From: CAYFZR01 sp046760505 [NCBI: Candidatus Hydrothermarchaeota archaeon]
Lineage (GTDB): Archaea; CAYFZR01
Length of the DNA stretch: 64,000 nt
Reading direction: 5' to 3'
Assembly: GCA_046760505.1 (NCBI GenBank)
Contig: JBHIEG010000008.1
Location: 1 to 64,000, forward strand
Position numbers and translations under genes: made by a program. The notes under the pieces were generated by a model, which did not search any database, was not told where the DNA came from, and saw nothing but the letters and a program-made list of their open reading frames with translations. Below, in pieces: positions 45,704-55,125 of the stretch (position 1 is the stretch's first letter; every line of letters starts with the position of its first letter).

Positions 45704-46999
45704 TTAACTTGTAACAAGAACCTTTTGAATTCGTACGTAGGGTCCTCCCTCAGAAACCATAAAACCCTTCTCAATACTAGGTCTAAACCTGCATGTATCG
45801 CCAATTGCATCTATTTTTTGAATTTCGCTAACATTTAACTGAATTCTCAAATGCTTTAAAGGAACTCTCTCTTCTCTATCAATTAAATATGCGATCTCTG
45901 GAGTGATCTCAATTCTTCCATCCGTTGTGTCGCTCATGGCTCTAACGATGCCTTCTACATAAAATTTGGATTTTGTTTCTTCGAATATCTCCTCTTCTCT
46001 CCAATCTGAAGGATTTACATAGACATTGCTTATCATTGGTCTCGGCATGCGAACAATGCCATGAGCGTTTCCTGCCTCATCAGAGGTTTTGGCGGTAAGC
46101 CTCGTATGTAATAGGTCAACCTCTCCTTCCTTAATCAGTACCTTTTTCTTTCCTCTGACTCCTTCATCGTCCCATTTAAAGGACCCATATTCGTTTTTTA
46201 AGGTGGGATCATCGATTATTTCCAATTCTTCATTTTCGAAACCAAAAAAAGATCTTCTGTAGACGTCAGCCTCTAAAAAATGGGATATTTCATGAGCCAA
46301 AGCACCTGTCACTTCGCTATCTAGAATAACATCAAATTTACCACTTACCGGCATGATTTTTGCCTTCAACGAAAAATTTATTCTTTCTATCAATTTTTCT
46401 ATGATATCTTCCCATTTTCTATCTTTTACTACCTCAAAACCGCCTATTCCTCCTATTATCTTGGTTGAGTAACCCTGTTTACTCCCATTTTTTAAAATGT
46501 AAATGATAAAATCGGTTGAAGGGGTCTTTTCTCTCACATTCGTGCCCTCTGAGGTGATAAGATGAGAATCTATGCATCTGTGAGAAAGAATTAACTCAGT
46601 GCGAAAATCGCCTGAGAGTTTGTCTCTTATATTACCCTCAATTCCTCTCAGAAAATCGATGGATTCCTCTACGTTAAACTTGATTTTCTGTGGATGTGTG
46701 TAACTTCCCTCCTCAGGCTGTACGGGAATTAATTCCGTAACTTTTTTAATTTCGTTTGCCTGCTTTAATGCAATCCTAGAAACCTTCTTTATGTTCTCTA
46801 CATCGAGTTTGTCTGTACTGGCGATGCTATAGCCATTTTTTAAGGCTCTCAACACTGCTTTCTCAAAATATGATTCGTTGAAATCAAATGATTCGTTTCT
46901 AAGTGATACTTCGACTTCTCTTTGTTTCAAAATTCTGATATCCGCATACTTTGCCTGGGACATGTCCTCTAATACGCCTAATATATCTCTCTCTTCCAT
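45704..46999 (-). CDS. tldD: TldD/PmbA-family metalloprotease
   Basis: A 431-residue protein of the TldD family, which trims peptides and in archaea is widespread. The catalytic region reads ALAHEISHFLEADVYRR, an HExxH; the usual TldD motif is HExxxH (one residue longer). EGV/GDTCRFRPSI-type C-terminal segments are present. ATG 46999 is chosen because an ATATTTATT box (about 47028-47037) lies at promoter distance; the TTG at 47020 is less likely. It stands alone, diverging from pgi. Confidence 0.85.
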   Translation of the reverse strand: MEERDILGVLEDMSQAKYADIRILKQREVEVSLRNESFDFNESYFEKAVLRALKNGYSIASTDKLDVENIKKVSRIALKQANEIKKVTELIPVQPEEGSYTHPQKIKFNVEESIDFLRGIEGNIRDKLSGDFRTELILSHRCIDSHLITSEGTNVREKTPSTDFIIYILKNGSKQGYSTKIIGGIGGFEVVKDRKWEDIIEKLIERINFSLKAKIMPVSGKFDVILDSEVTGALAHEISHFLEADVYRRSFFGFENEELEIIDDPTLKNEYGSFKWDDEGVRGKKKVLIKEGEVDLLHTRLTAKTSDEAGNAHGIVRMPRPMISNVYVNPSDWREEEIFEETKSKFYVEGIVRAMSDTTDGRIEITPEIAYLIDREERVPLKHLRIQLNVSEIQKIDAIGDTCRFRPSIEKGFMVSEGGPYVRIQKVLVTS

Positions 47000-47088
47000 A
47001 TTCCAATTTATTATAAGCAAAGAATAAATATTTGCTCAGACGAAAGTTACTAACAATTCAGAAATAAGGATAGAAAGGAGAGATTGGG

Positions 47089-47649
47089 ATGAAACCCTTT
47101 TCAATAAAAATGAATTTAGAAAATGGAAATTTAGAAGAATACAGAAAAAAAATCGTTAGAAGATTAAGCGACATGAAAGGGTTTTACATTGATCAAGAGA
47201 AGGAAAAAAGAGAACTTTCAAAAGATCCTGTAATATACGAAGTTTACGAAGTTTCAACTCCTAGCGAGGCGGGTCAGCTTTCTTATGGGGTTACAATACT
47301 CTATCCTGGTAAAATAGGAGAGGAGTACTATATGACCAAGGGACACTTTCACGAGAAGGAAAGCACAGGTGAAATTTACATAGGTATTTCAGGAAGCGGA
47401 ATTTTGTTGATGGAAACAAAAGATGGAGATCATCACTTCATTGAAATGAGGAGAGGAACAATAGCCTATGTTCCTCCTAACTGGGCACACAGGTCAATAA
47501 ACACAGGGAAGGAGATGCTCACTTTTCTAGCCATCTATCCTTCAGATGCTGGTCACGATTACGGTACCATCGAAAAAAAAGGATTTAGGAAGGTAGTTAT
47601 TGAGGTAGACGGAAAAGCAAAGATAATGGACAACCCAAGATACCAGTGA
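47089..47649 (+). CDS. pgi: Cupin-type glucose-6-phosphate isomerase
   Basis: A 186-residue archaeal Pgi of the cupin type, interconverting glucose-6- and fructose-6-phosphate. The metal ligands appear as H86, H88, E95 (GHFHEKESTGE) and H134 (PNWAHRSIN). Length is that of archaeal cPGI rather than the 550-residue bacterial form. A GGAGAG site precedes the ATG. With ppsA and glycogen synthase it supports gluconeogenesis. Confidence 0.94.
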   Translation: MKPFSIKMNLENGNLEEYRKKIVRRLSDMKGFYIDQEKEKRELSKDPVIYEVYEVSTPSEAGQLSYGVTILYPGKIGEEYYMTKGHFHEKESTGEIYIGISGSGILLMETKDGDHHFIEMRRGTIAYVPPNWAHRSINTGKEMLTFLAIYPSDAGHDYGTIEKKGFRKVVIEVDGKAKIMDNPRYQ

Positions 47650-47660
47650 GTTTATATACA

Positions 47661-48011
47661 CTAGCATGTGAGATGAAGAGCGGCAACTACTTTCTTTGAT
47701 TTTGAAAGATCGTTGAAAATTTTGCATGCCTTTTCGGTTCTTTCTTTAATTAGTTCAATCCCCTTATTTTTTAAGTAATCCTCGACTTCCGGCAAAACTT
47801 TCATTACTCCAGAATGTCCGGTACCAACTATCAAAACATCTGGCTTTTCGCTTAAAGCCTCTTCTAAATCTTCTATTGATAATTGGTGACCAGATTTTCT
47901 CCACCAATTATCCAGAATTCTGTCTCCGAGAATGATTACATCTCTAGTATAACTTCTTCCTTTAATTATAATTTTACCAAATTCGTATGAATCGATCATT
48001 TTTTCTAACAT
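47661..48011 (-). CDS. MTH938-like domain protein
   Basis: A 116-residue protein with FGKIIIKGRSYTRDVIILGDRI and PDVLIVGTGHSGVMKVLPEVEDYLKNKGIELI, the MTH938/NDUFAF3-like pattern. Archaeal members are uncharacterised; a eukaryotic relative helps assemble respiratory complex I. It follows the DUF473 gene by 6 bases on the same strand. Confidence 0.88.
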   Translation of the reverse strand: MLEKMIDSYEFGKIIIKGRSYTRDVIILGDRILDNWWRKSGHQLSIEDLEEALSEKPDVLIVGTGHSGVMKVLPEVEDYLKNKGIELIKERTEKACKIFNDLSKSKKVVAALHLTC

Positions 48012-48017
48012 AGGGAT

Positions 48018-48404
48018 TTATCCGGCTCGATAGTGTTCTATTCTCTCTCTCACCTGAACAATTAACTCCCTTCCAAAACCGCGATCCTCAATTCCTATTA
48101 CTCGACCGTTTCCCATGATCTCTAATTGCACCCTGCCCACAATTGTTTCGCACTCTTCATATATGTCGTACTGAATGATTCTCTGCACGCTCAATTGTTT
48201 GGATCTAACCCTTGCGATATATCCCTCGTCACCTCTCTTGAGATCTTCCTTAGATTTGGCTGTTATGAACAGGAGGTCTCCTACATTTATATCCATCAAA
48301 GCGTTTAGATTATGAATACTCTTTATTTCCAGCGTTCTGATTCTATCGTGCAACAGGTCTCGAAGAACTTTTGGAGAAATAGAGGTCAAAGCATAAATTT
48401 TCAT
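48018..48404 (-). CDS. DUF473 protein
   Basis: A 128-residue protein matching the archaeal DUF473 family, with IYALTSISPKVLRDLL and VGDLLFITAKSKEDLKRGDEGYIARV. Function is unknown. It lies between the PAC2 and MTH938-like genes in one minus-strand run, 9 bases from the first. Confidence 0.85.
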   Translation of the reverse strand: MKIYALTSISPKVLRDLLHDRIRTLEIKSIHNLNALMDINVGDLLFITAKSKEDLKRGDEGYIARVRSKQLSVQRIIQYDIYEECETIVGRVQLEIMGNGRVIGIEDRGFGRELIVQVRERIEHYRAG

Positions 48405-48413
48405 AGGATCACC

Positions 48414-49133
48414 TCACAAATACATCACTGACGGTGGTCTCTCCCTTTCCTCAGCTGTTTTCATTTGCTGACTTAGATTGTGCATGTATTCTTCGAATTT
48501 CTCGGCTTCTTCAAGAAGGGGTTCCGTTCTTATTTCTAAACCAAGTAGTCTGTTCAAAGCTTTTACCATTTCTGCTGCTGATCTCGGATCAGGTGCTACA
48601 CCTTCCGTCTCAGACAATATGCACACAGAAAAGAGATTTTTGTTATAGCAATCCAATAATATTTGTCCCGAAATTCCCGTTATGCCCCCTCGTTCCATTA
48701 AGGGTATATTTGTTTTTTTAAGTATTTCTAAACTGTCTGAAGTTCCTGCAACACCAAATACATTTCTTTCTTCTTTTCTACCGGCAGCTATTCCGGCCAG
48801 AGTTACAACCAGTTTTGGATTGTACTGAGAAATCCAATCGACTATTGAACTTGATGTATCAAATACTGCTTGGGGAGGTATAAATATGTCAGAATACAGT
48901 ATAAAAAGATCCTCGGAGGCGTAAATGCGAACCGGAGGTCTAACGATACCTTTCTCCAGAACAGCAATCGGAGCAAAGTGTGGGGATTTTACATACGCCA
49001 CATATTCCATATTTAGTTCATTTATTATGTGATATGCTGCAATACTCCCTACCAAGCCTACTCCTGGGAAACCCTCTACTACGGTTGGTTCTTTGACGTA
49101 GAACTCGGCTACCTCCACTACCTTGGTTTCCAT
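48414..49133 (-). CDS. PAC2-family proteasome assembly chaperone (PbaB-like)
   Basis: A 239-residue PAC2-fold protein with FPGVGLVGSIAAYHIINELNMEYVA. Its C-terminus reads VMYL, so the last three residues Met-Tyr-Leu form an HbYX motif, the tail that docks into proteasome alpha-ring pockets. This fits PbaB-type archaeal chaperones. A hydrophilic tail from about 205 precedes it. The HbYX reading is mine; no proteasome genes are in the window. Confidence 0.85.
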   Translation of the reverse strand: METKVVEVAEFYVKEPTVVEGFPGVGLVGSIAAYHIINELNMEYVAYVKSPHFAPIAVLEKGIVRPPVRIYASEDLFILYSDIFIPPQAVFDTSSSIVDWISQYNPKLVVTLAGIAAGRKEERNVFGVAGTSDSLEILKKTNIPLMERGGITGISGQILLDCYNKNLFSVCILSETEGVAPDPRSAAEMVKALNRLLGLEIRTEPLLEEAEKFEEYMHNLSQQMKTAEERERPPSVMYL

Positions 49134-49179
49134 GGTAACACCTCGTTTAGATTTTATTAAAAAATAAAATGTATGTGAT

Positions 49180-49563
49180 TTATAAAGATCTCGATCTCCT
49201 AAATTTTTTCAGGTAAAAATAGGATCCCTTGTAATTTATTAATTCTCCTTGACAGTATTCTCCAGAGATCGGTCTTATAAGCATATCTGCACGTACTTTT
49301 TTCGCAACATTCTCGATGTATGGTACTAACTCCATTGGCGGTCTTATCGAATAAATTAATTCTGAACCTTCGTATATACTCAAATCTGGCTCAATTATGT
49401 TGTCTATTATAACATCAAAATCTTCACTCACCGCATTGATATCCGTGGCAACTACCCTTAAACCCCGCTCCCTTAAAGATCTGGCTATTTTTGTATAGTT
49501 TCCCAGTCCTACCTCAACTACCTTGGTATAATTTTCGGAAATATAATCTATGATTCCTTTCAT
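49180..49563 (-). CDS. UPF0146 family protein
   Basis: A 127-residue protein with VVEVGLGNYTKIARSLRERGLRVVATDIN, a Rossmann-like methyltransferase-type start, and SIRPPMELVPYIENVAKKV typical of UPF0146. Function is unknown; the missing rest of a methyltransferase core argues against normal activity. It follows ppsA by 8 bases. Confidence 0.85.
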   Translation of the reverse strand: MKGIIDYISENYTKVVEVGLGNYTKIARSLRERGLRVVATDINAVSEDFDVIIDNIIEPDLSIYEGSELIYSIRPPMELVPYIENVAKKVRADMLIRPISGEYCQGELINYKGSYFYLKKFRRSRSL

Positions 49564-49571
49564 ATTGAGAT

Positions 49572-51995
49572 TTACCTTTTTTCTTCTGTAAATCTCCAGA
49601 AGAATACTTCGTCCATAAAGTGCTTACCTATTTTCGGTCTCTGTGTTATTCCACCTGTTAAGGCTTCCATCTGAATTTTCTTCTCAATCATTGATACCAT
49701 CTTTCTGGCAGAAATAACCGAGTCCGGATTGACGGAAATTGATGTGGCGCCCATTCTTATCAAGAATTCGAGATAATCAGGGTATACACTTGGTGCCTGT
49801 CCGCAAATAGACGTTGTCACACCGTATTTCTTGCAGACCGTTATTGTATAAGCCAGAGCCCTCAGAACGGATAGATCTCTTTCATCGTATATTTCCTGAA
49901 CTGCCTCATCGTTTCTATCAACACCGAGGATTAACATGGTTAGATCATTCGTACCGAAACTGATTCCATCCACACCCGCCTTGCAGAACTCCTCTATTAA
50001 GAATACACTGCTTGGCACCTCAACCATGATCCAGAGCTGGAAATCTGGATCTACCCTGTTATCAAGCCCTTCTTCCCTCATTATTTCAACTACTTTGTTG
50101 AATACATCGACCTTTCTTACGAAAGGAAGCATAACCCATACGTTTGTTAATCCAAACTCTTCCCTTACCTTTCTGATCGCCCTGAGTTCCAGTCTGAATA
50201 TATCATGTTCCTTCAGATATCTGTGCTGACCTCTATAACCTATCATCGGATTGGGTCCTACGTGTCCAGCCTCGAGTTCGTATTTCTCTCCTCCAGGCAT
50301 CTCCAAGAACTCGTCGGGCTTAAAATCCAAGAACCTGTAAACAACGGGCTTTGGATAGAAGGCCTCCGCTACCTGTCTTATGCCTTCAGCAAACCTTTCT
50401 ATCATGACGCTTTCTCCGCCCTCTTCGATCAGGAGTCTCGGATGTTTGCCAATGCTAAGCATCAAGTGTTCCGCTCTGAGCAGACCGACGCCATCAGGCT
50501 CCGAGTCTCTTGCCACCTTTTCAGCGATTTCAGGGATTGAGAGATTTACATAAACCTTCGTAGCAGTTGTAGGCTGTACAAGTCCTACCGGTATAGCCTT
50601 AGCCACCGCTTCCTCCTCAATCAGTTCCTCAATGCGACCTCTGTATACTACACCCGTAGTTCCATCTACCGTTACCTCTCCAACTCCATCTAAAACTTCT
50701 GTTCCATTTCCTGTACCCACTATGCATGGTATACCCAACTCCCTGCTTACTATAGCCGCGTGACATGTTTTTCCTCCAGAATTCGTAACAATGGCCGCAG
50801 ATTTTTTCATAGCAGGTACCCAATCAGGCGTGGTCATTTCTGTAACTATTACATCTCCTTCTTTTACTTGTCCAATATCCTTCACATCCAATATTACCTT
50901 TACAGGACCTGAACCTATTCCAGGGCTTACTCCTAGCCCTTTTAATAAAATTTCTCTCTCACCAGAAACAGGTTCCACTTTCTCTACCTCTTTTTCCTCC
51001 TTAACTTCAACCTTTGAATATATGGTCTCCGGTCTTGACTGTAAGATATATATGTTGTTGTTTTGATCTATAGCCCACTCTATGTCCTGGGGCACGCCGT
51101 AGTGATCTTCTATCTGTTTTCCATATTTTGCTATGGTTATCACTTCTTCATCTGTTAATGAAGGTTTCTCCTGTTTATCGTCCTCTACAGGGATGTGTTT
51201 CGTCTCTCCCGTAGCAGGATCCATCTGGAATTGAGTAGTCTTTTTTGCTATATCCTTTTTAAGTATTTTTAGTGTATTTTTATCCACCAAAAATTCATCA
51301 GGAGTGATTTTACCGCTTACTATTGCCTCCCCTAAACCCCAACCTGAATTTATGAGAATTTTATCTCTCTCACCAGTAGTCGGTTCTAGGGTAAACATTA
51401 CCCCTGCGCTCCTAGAGTTTACCATTTGCTGAACCGCCACGCTTATCAAGACGTCCTCATGTCTGAAGCCTTTTTCAACCCTGTACATAGTTGCCCTGGG
51501 TGTGAACAATGACCCCCAGCACTTTTGCACCTTCTCTAAAAGATCCTCCCCTGTTACATTCAGATAGGTATCCTGCTGACCAGCAAAACTTGCCCCAGGT
51601 AAATCCTCTGCTGTGGCGCTGGATCTTACCGCAACAAGCAAGTTTTTATCCTTGGTCTTTTTTCTTAATTCCTCATAGGCTTTTACTATAGCCTCTTTTA
51701 TTTCATCTGGCATTGGTGTAGTTTCAATAATCTCTCTAGCCTTTCCAGCGGCCTTGTTCAGTTCATCTAGGTCCGTTATGTCGGCTTCCTCAATGGTTCG
51801 ATAAATTTCCTCGCCGATTCCTGTCTTCTTTATAAAGTATTCAAAGGCTTTTGCGGTTACAGCAAAGCCAGGAGGCACAGGAACCTTTATTTTTGCGGAT
51901 AGTTCTCCCAAGTTGGCACACTTGCCACCAACTAAAGGTATATCCTCTTTGGTCAGGTCTTCAAGCCATTTTATAAAATCCTTTTTTTGGGTAAT
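49572..51995 (-). CDS. ppsA: Phosphoenolpyruvate synthase (non-canonical ATT or ATA start)
   Basis: PpsA makes PEP from pyruvate, ATP and water. From ATT 51995 the protein has 807 residues. It shows the nucleotide domain (LVGGKCANLGEL), the phosphohistidine in GGKTCHAAIVSRELGIPC, and the C-terminal PEP domain with DFKPDEF and TICKKYG-type segments. Between the in-frame TAA (52022) and TTG 51911 there is no ATG, GTG or TTG. A start at that TTG would delete the conserved GGKCANLG, so initiation must be at ATT 51995 or ATA 52001, behind AGGAGGGGG. Confidence 0.9.
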   Translation of the reverse strand: MTQKKDFIKWLEDLTKEDIPLVGGKCANLGELSAKIKVPVPPGFAVTAKAFEYFIKKTGIGEEIYRTIEEADITDLDELNKAAGKAREIIETTPMPDEIKEAIVKAYEELRKKTKDKNLLVAVRSSATAEDLPGASFAGQQDTYLNVTGEDLLEKVQKCWGSLFTPRATMYRVEKGFRHEDVLISVAVQQMVNSRSAGVMFTLEPTTGERDKILINSGWGLGEAIVSGKITPDEFLVDKNTLKILKKDIAKKTTQFQMDPATGETKHIPVEDDKQEKPSLTDEEVITIAKYGKQIEDHYGVPQDIEWAIDQNNNIYILQSRPETIYSKVEVKEEKEVEKVEPVSGEREILLKGLGVSPGIGSGPVKVILDVKDIGQVKEGDVIVTEMTTPDWVPAMKKSAAIVTNSGGKTCHAAIVSRELGIPCIVGTGNGTEVLDGVGEVTVDGTTGVVYRGRIEELIEEEAVAKAIPVGLVQPTTATKVYVNLSIPEIAEKVARDSEPDGVGLLRAEHLMLSIGKHPRLLIEEGGESVMIERFAEGIRQVAEAFYPKPVVYRFLDFKPDEFLEMPGGEKYELEAGHVGPNPMIGYRGQHRYLKEHDIFRLELRAIRKVREEFGLTNVWVMLPFVRKVDVFNKVVEIMREEGLDNRVDPDFQLWIMVEVPSSVFLIEEFCKAGVDGISFGTNDLTMLILGVDRNDEAVQEIYDERDLSVLRALAYTITVCKKYGVTTSICGQAPSVYPDYLEFLIRMGATSISVNPDSVISARKMVSMIEKKIQMEALTGGITQRPKIGKHFMDEVFFWRFTEEKR

Positions 51996-52143
51996 CTGTA
52001 TCCCCCTCCTCTTGTAAGGTTAACTGCTGAGATTAAGAAATGTGTTGAAATATATAAATCTATTTACTTTTATTTACTGTACAACATTATACACTGAGAT
52101 CAATTTCGCTGGTTATTTATACTCCTTCCCTAGAGGATTTAGC

Positions 52144-52869
52144 ATGGAAGAAAAGAGGATGCCGATATGGGAACACTTGGAGGAACTGAGGAGAAGGATC
52201 TTAATATCTGCCGGAGCCGTACTGTTATTTGCAATAATAACATTTCCTCTCACAGATGATCTTTTAGAACAATTAAAGAATGCTTTCCTCTCCAACAATC
52301 CTGCGTTTCCAGGGGGCATAGACCTCGTTGTACTCGCCCCGATGGAGGCGATATTCGTGAGATTCAAGATGGCTGTAGTTTTGGGTCTCGCTCTAGCCCT
52401 GCCTGTTATCATGTACGAGGGTTTTAAGTTTATCGCGCCAGGACTCTATCCAAAGGAGAAAAGGTTCATATTGAGTATATCTCTGTTTTGGCTTTTCTTG
52501 AGTTTATTCGGTCTAGCATTTGCAATTTTTCTCGTAATTCCATTGACCTTTAAATTTATTTTAAGGTTTGCGCTTCCTTTTGCGACGCCCGAACTAAGGC
52601 TTGAATACTTCGTGACCTTCATACTATACACTGCGCTGGGTTGCATAGCGATAGCCCAGTTACCTCTCGTTATGGGTGCTATATCATACTTAGGATTCGT
52701 GACACCTCAGCAACTTAAATCCTACAGGAGGTACGCGATAGTAATACTCGCAATAATAACCGCAATAGTGACCCCGGATCCAACCGGGATTACCATGATC
52801 TTTGAACTTATCCCCCTTTTATTTTTGTATGAAGTTGGCATACAGGTAGCCAAAATTGCCAGGAGGTGA
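52144..52869 (+). CDS. tatC: Sec-independent protein translocase TatC
   Basis: A 241-residue membrane protein, the receptor of the twin-arginine pathway. It opens MPIWEHLEELRRRILISAG, has six hydrophobic helices and the conserved YPKEKRF loop after PGLY. AGAGGAT precedes ATG 52144; the longer frame to 52042 adds a tail foreign to TatC and is not used. No tatA is seen in the window. First of a closely packed plus-strand group. Confidence 0.93.
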   Translation: MEEKRMPIWEHLEELRRRILISAGAVLLFAIITFPLTDDLLEQLKNAFLSNNPAFPGGIDLVVLAPMEAIFVRFKMAVVLGLALALPVIMYEGFKFIAPGLYPKEKRFILSISLFWLFLSLFGLAFAIFLVIPLTFKFILRFALPFATPELRLEYFVTFILYTALGCIAIAQLPLVMGAISYLGFVTPQQLKSYRRYAIVILAIITAIVTPDPTGITMIFELIPLLFLYEVGIQVAKIARR

Positions 52870-52873
52870 TTCA

Positions 52874-53401
52874 TTGGACGTTATTGAGGCAATTAAAGAG
52901 AGAAGAAGCGTGAGAGAATTTACCGATGATGATGTGAGCGATGAAATCGTTAGAGAAATACTTGATTGTGCAAGATGGGCTCCATCTGGGATAAACAATC
53001 AGGCTTGGAGATTTATCGTTATAAAGAATAATGAAACAAAAGAAAAACTCTCAAAACTCACCCACTATGGGCGTATTATTAGAGAGTCAAAAGTCTGTAT
53101 AGCTGTTTTCCTAGATCTCAATGTTATGTATGACAGGACAAAGGATGTTCAATCAATCGGCGCCTGTATCCAAAATATGTTATTGGCGGTACATGCACTC
53201 GGTTTGGGAGCGGTATGGCTTGGAGAAATATTAAAGAACAAAGAAAAGGTTAGGGAGATTCTGGAAGCCCCAGAATTTTATGAACTCATGGCAGTGGTTG
53301 CATTGGGCTATCCGAAACCTAAAAAAAGGACTTCGAGTAGAAAGGATCTAAGTGAAATTACTTACTCAGAAACCTATGGAAACAAATTTGAGGTAGGTTA
53401 A
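52874..53401 (+). CDS. Nitroreductase-family flavoprotein
   Basis: A 175-residue FMN protein with MDVIEAIKERRSVREF and ARWAPSGINNQAWRFIV at the start and GLGAVWLGE later, the FMN-binding pattern. TTG 52874 is chosen because GGAGGTGAT sits at exact spacing; the frame upstream from 52856 would include the tatC end. Physiological substrate is unknown. It is co-transcribed with tatC. Confidence 0.88.
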   Translation: MDVIEAIKERRSVREFTDDDVSDEIVREILDCARWAPSGINNQAWRFIVIKNNETKEKLSKLTHYGRIIRESKVCIAVFLDLNVMYDRTKDVQSIGACIQNMLLAVHALGLGAVWLGEILKNKEKVREILEAPEFYELMAVVALGYPKPKKRTSSRKDLSEITYSETYGNKFEVG

Positions 53402-53403
53402 CC

Positions 53404-54546
53404 TTGAGGGAAGAGGGGAAATCCAAAGCAGAGATATTTAAAGAGTTGGAAAAATACAGGGACCTAGATTACAGATATGAAAATGGAAGAATACTGAGTT
53501 CCATGTGTACAATTCCTCACGAAATTGCGAAAGAAGTCTTCATGAATTTTTTTGAAACAAATCTTGGAGATCCTGGTCTCTTTTCAGGAACGAATTATAT
53601 AGAAAAAGAAGTAATATCAGCATTGGGCTCCTTACTTGGAAAAAACAAGGCATGCGGATACCTGGTCTCAGGGGGCACCGAAGCAAACATGATGGCGATG
53701 AGGGTAGCAAGGAATCTGAAGGGAATTGAGAGGCCGGAGGTAATTATACCTGAAAGCGCCCATTTCTCATTCGACAAGGCAGGAGACGTATTAGGAATTA
53801 ATATGCGTAAAGTTCCTCTAGATGGTAATTTTAGGGCAGATTTGGAAGCAGTAGAGAATTCTATAGGGAAGAACACCATAGCCATAGTCGGAGTGGCAGG
53901 TACAACTGAATTTGGAGTTATCGATCCGGTGGAAGAACTTGCAAAGTTATCCCTAGATTACGATTTGTTTTTACACATAGATGCCGCATTTGGAGGTTTC
54001 GTAATACCTTTCCTTAAAGAGATGGGATATAATCTTCCGGATTTTGATTTTTCAATAAATGGAGTCGATTCTATTACAATAGATCCTCACAAAATGGGTT
54101 TGGCTCCCATCCCAAGTGGAGGAATACTTTTTAGTGACCCTAAGGTACTAAAATATCTTGAAGTAGAAACCCCCTACTTAACTGAGCCCAAGCAATTTAC
54201 AATGGTTGGAACACGTCCCGGAGCATCTGCGGCCGCGACATGGGCTGTCTTGAATTTACTCGGTAGGAAAGGGTACAGGGAAATAGTAAAAAACTGCATG
54301 GAACTCACATATTACCTAGCGGATGGTATAAAAAAGCTCGGACTTAAATTACCTGTTGAGCCCACTCTAAACGTGCTCGCATTTCATGTTGAGGATCTCG
54401 ATGGTGTGATTAAAAGATTAAAAAAGGAGGGATGGATCGTATCTAGAACCAGGAAACCACCCTGTATAAGAATTGTCATAATGCCCCACGTAAAAAAAGA
54501 ACATATAGACGATTTTTTGGAGACATTAGAAAAAATTCTGGGATAA
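53404..54546 (+). CDS. mfnA: Tyrosine/aspartate decarboxylase MfnA
   Basis: PLP decarboxylase of archaea that makes tyramine for methanofuran, or beta-alanine for coenzyme A. The 380-residue protein has [30 protein letters not shown] and the PLP lysine in [20 protein letters not shown] 53404 follows AGGTAGG. Which substrate prevails cannot be told from sequence. Confidence 0.9.
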   Translation: MREEGKSKAEIFKELEKYRDLDYRYENGRILSSMCTIPHEIAKEVFMNFFETNLGDPGLFSGTNYIEKEVISALGSLLGKNKACGYLVSGGTEANMMAMRVARNLKGIERPEVIIPESAHFSFDKAGDVLGINMRKVPLDGNFRADLEAVENSIGKNTIAIVGVAGTTEFGVIDPVEELAKLSLDYDLFLHIDAAFGGFVIPFLKEMGYNLPDFDFSINGVDSITIDPHKMGLAPIPSGGILFSDPKVLKYLEVETPYLTEPKQFTMVGTRPGASAAATWAVLNLLGRKGYREIVKNCMELTYYLADGIKKLGLKLPVEPTLNVLAFHVEDLDGVIKRLKKEGWIVSRTRKPPCIRIVIMPHVKKEHIDDFLETLEKILG

Positions 54547-54548
54547 TT

Positions 54549-55106
54549 ATGCTGGAAAAATTAAAGGAGAGTTTGAAAAACATACCCGTGATAAAAAAAG
54601 GTGAATATGAATATTTCGTCCATCCGATAACAGATGGCATACCCCTAGTGGAGCCCGAGGTGCTTAGAGAGGCTTCAACATACATAATAAATACGGTTGA
54701 CCTGAACGTGGATAAAATACTCACAATAGAAGCCATGGGTATACATCTGGCTACAACCCTATCTCTCATGACAGATCTGCCATTGGTGATAGTTAGAAAA
54801 AGGAAATATGGTCTCGCAGGAGAAGTGGCTGTTCATCAAGTGACTGGATACAGTAAGGGAGAACTGTACATAAATGGTGTAATGGAAGGAGATCGTATTT
54901 TGATTGTTGATGATGTAATAAGCACGGGTGGCACATTAACCTCAGTTATATCCGCATTAAAACAAATAGGAGCGATTATCACGGACGTTATAACCGTATT
55001 CGAGAGAGGAGAAGGAGTAAGAGAAGTGAAAAAATCTACAGGAATAGATGTCAAGACATTAATCAGAATTGATGTGAAGGACGGTAAAGTTACACTTATT
55101 GAGTAG
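54549..55106 (+). CDS. hpt: Hypoxanthine/guanine-type phosphoribosyltransferase (Hpt)
   Basis: A 185-residue archaeal purine salvage enzyme. The PRPP loop is [20 protein letters not shown] follows mfnA by 2 bases. It lacks the N-terminal winged helix of GfcR-type regulators, so an enzyme is likelier than a regulator. It overlaps the start region of the next frame. Confidence 0.86.
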   Translation: MLEKLKESLKNIPVIKKGEYEYFVHPITDGIPLVEPEVLREASTYIINTVDLNVDKILTIEAMGIHLATTLSLMTDLPLVIVRKRKYGLAGEVAVHQVTGYSKGELYINGVMEGDRILIVDDVISTGGTLTSVISALKQIGAIITDVITVFERGEGVREVKKSTGIDVKTLIRIDVKDGKVTLIE

Positions 55107-55125
55107 TCAACTGTTTAGGGAAAAA

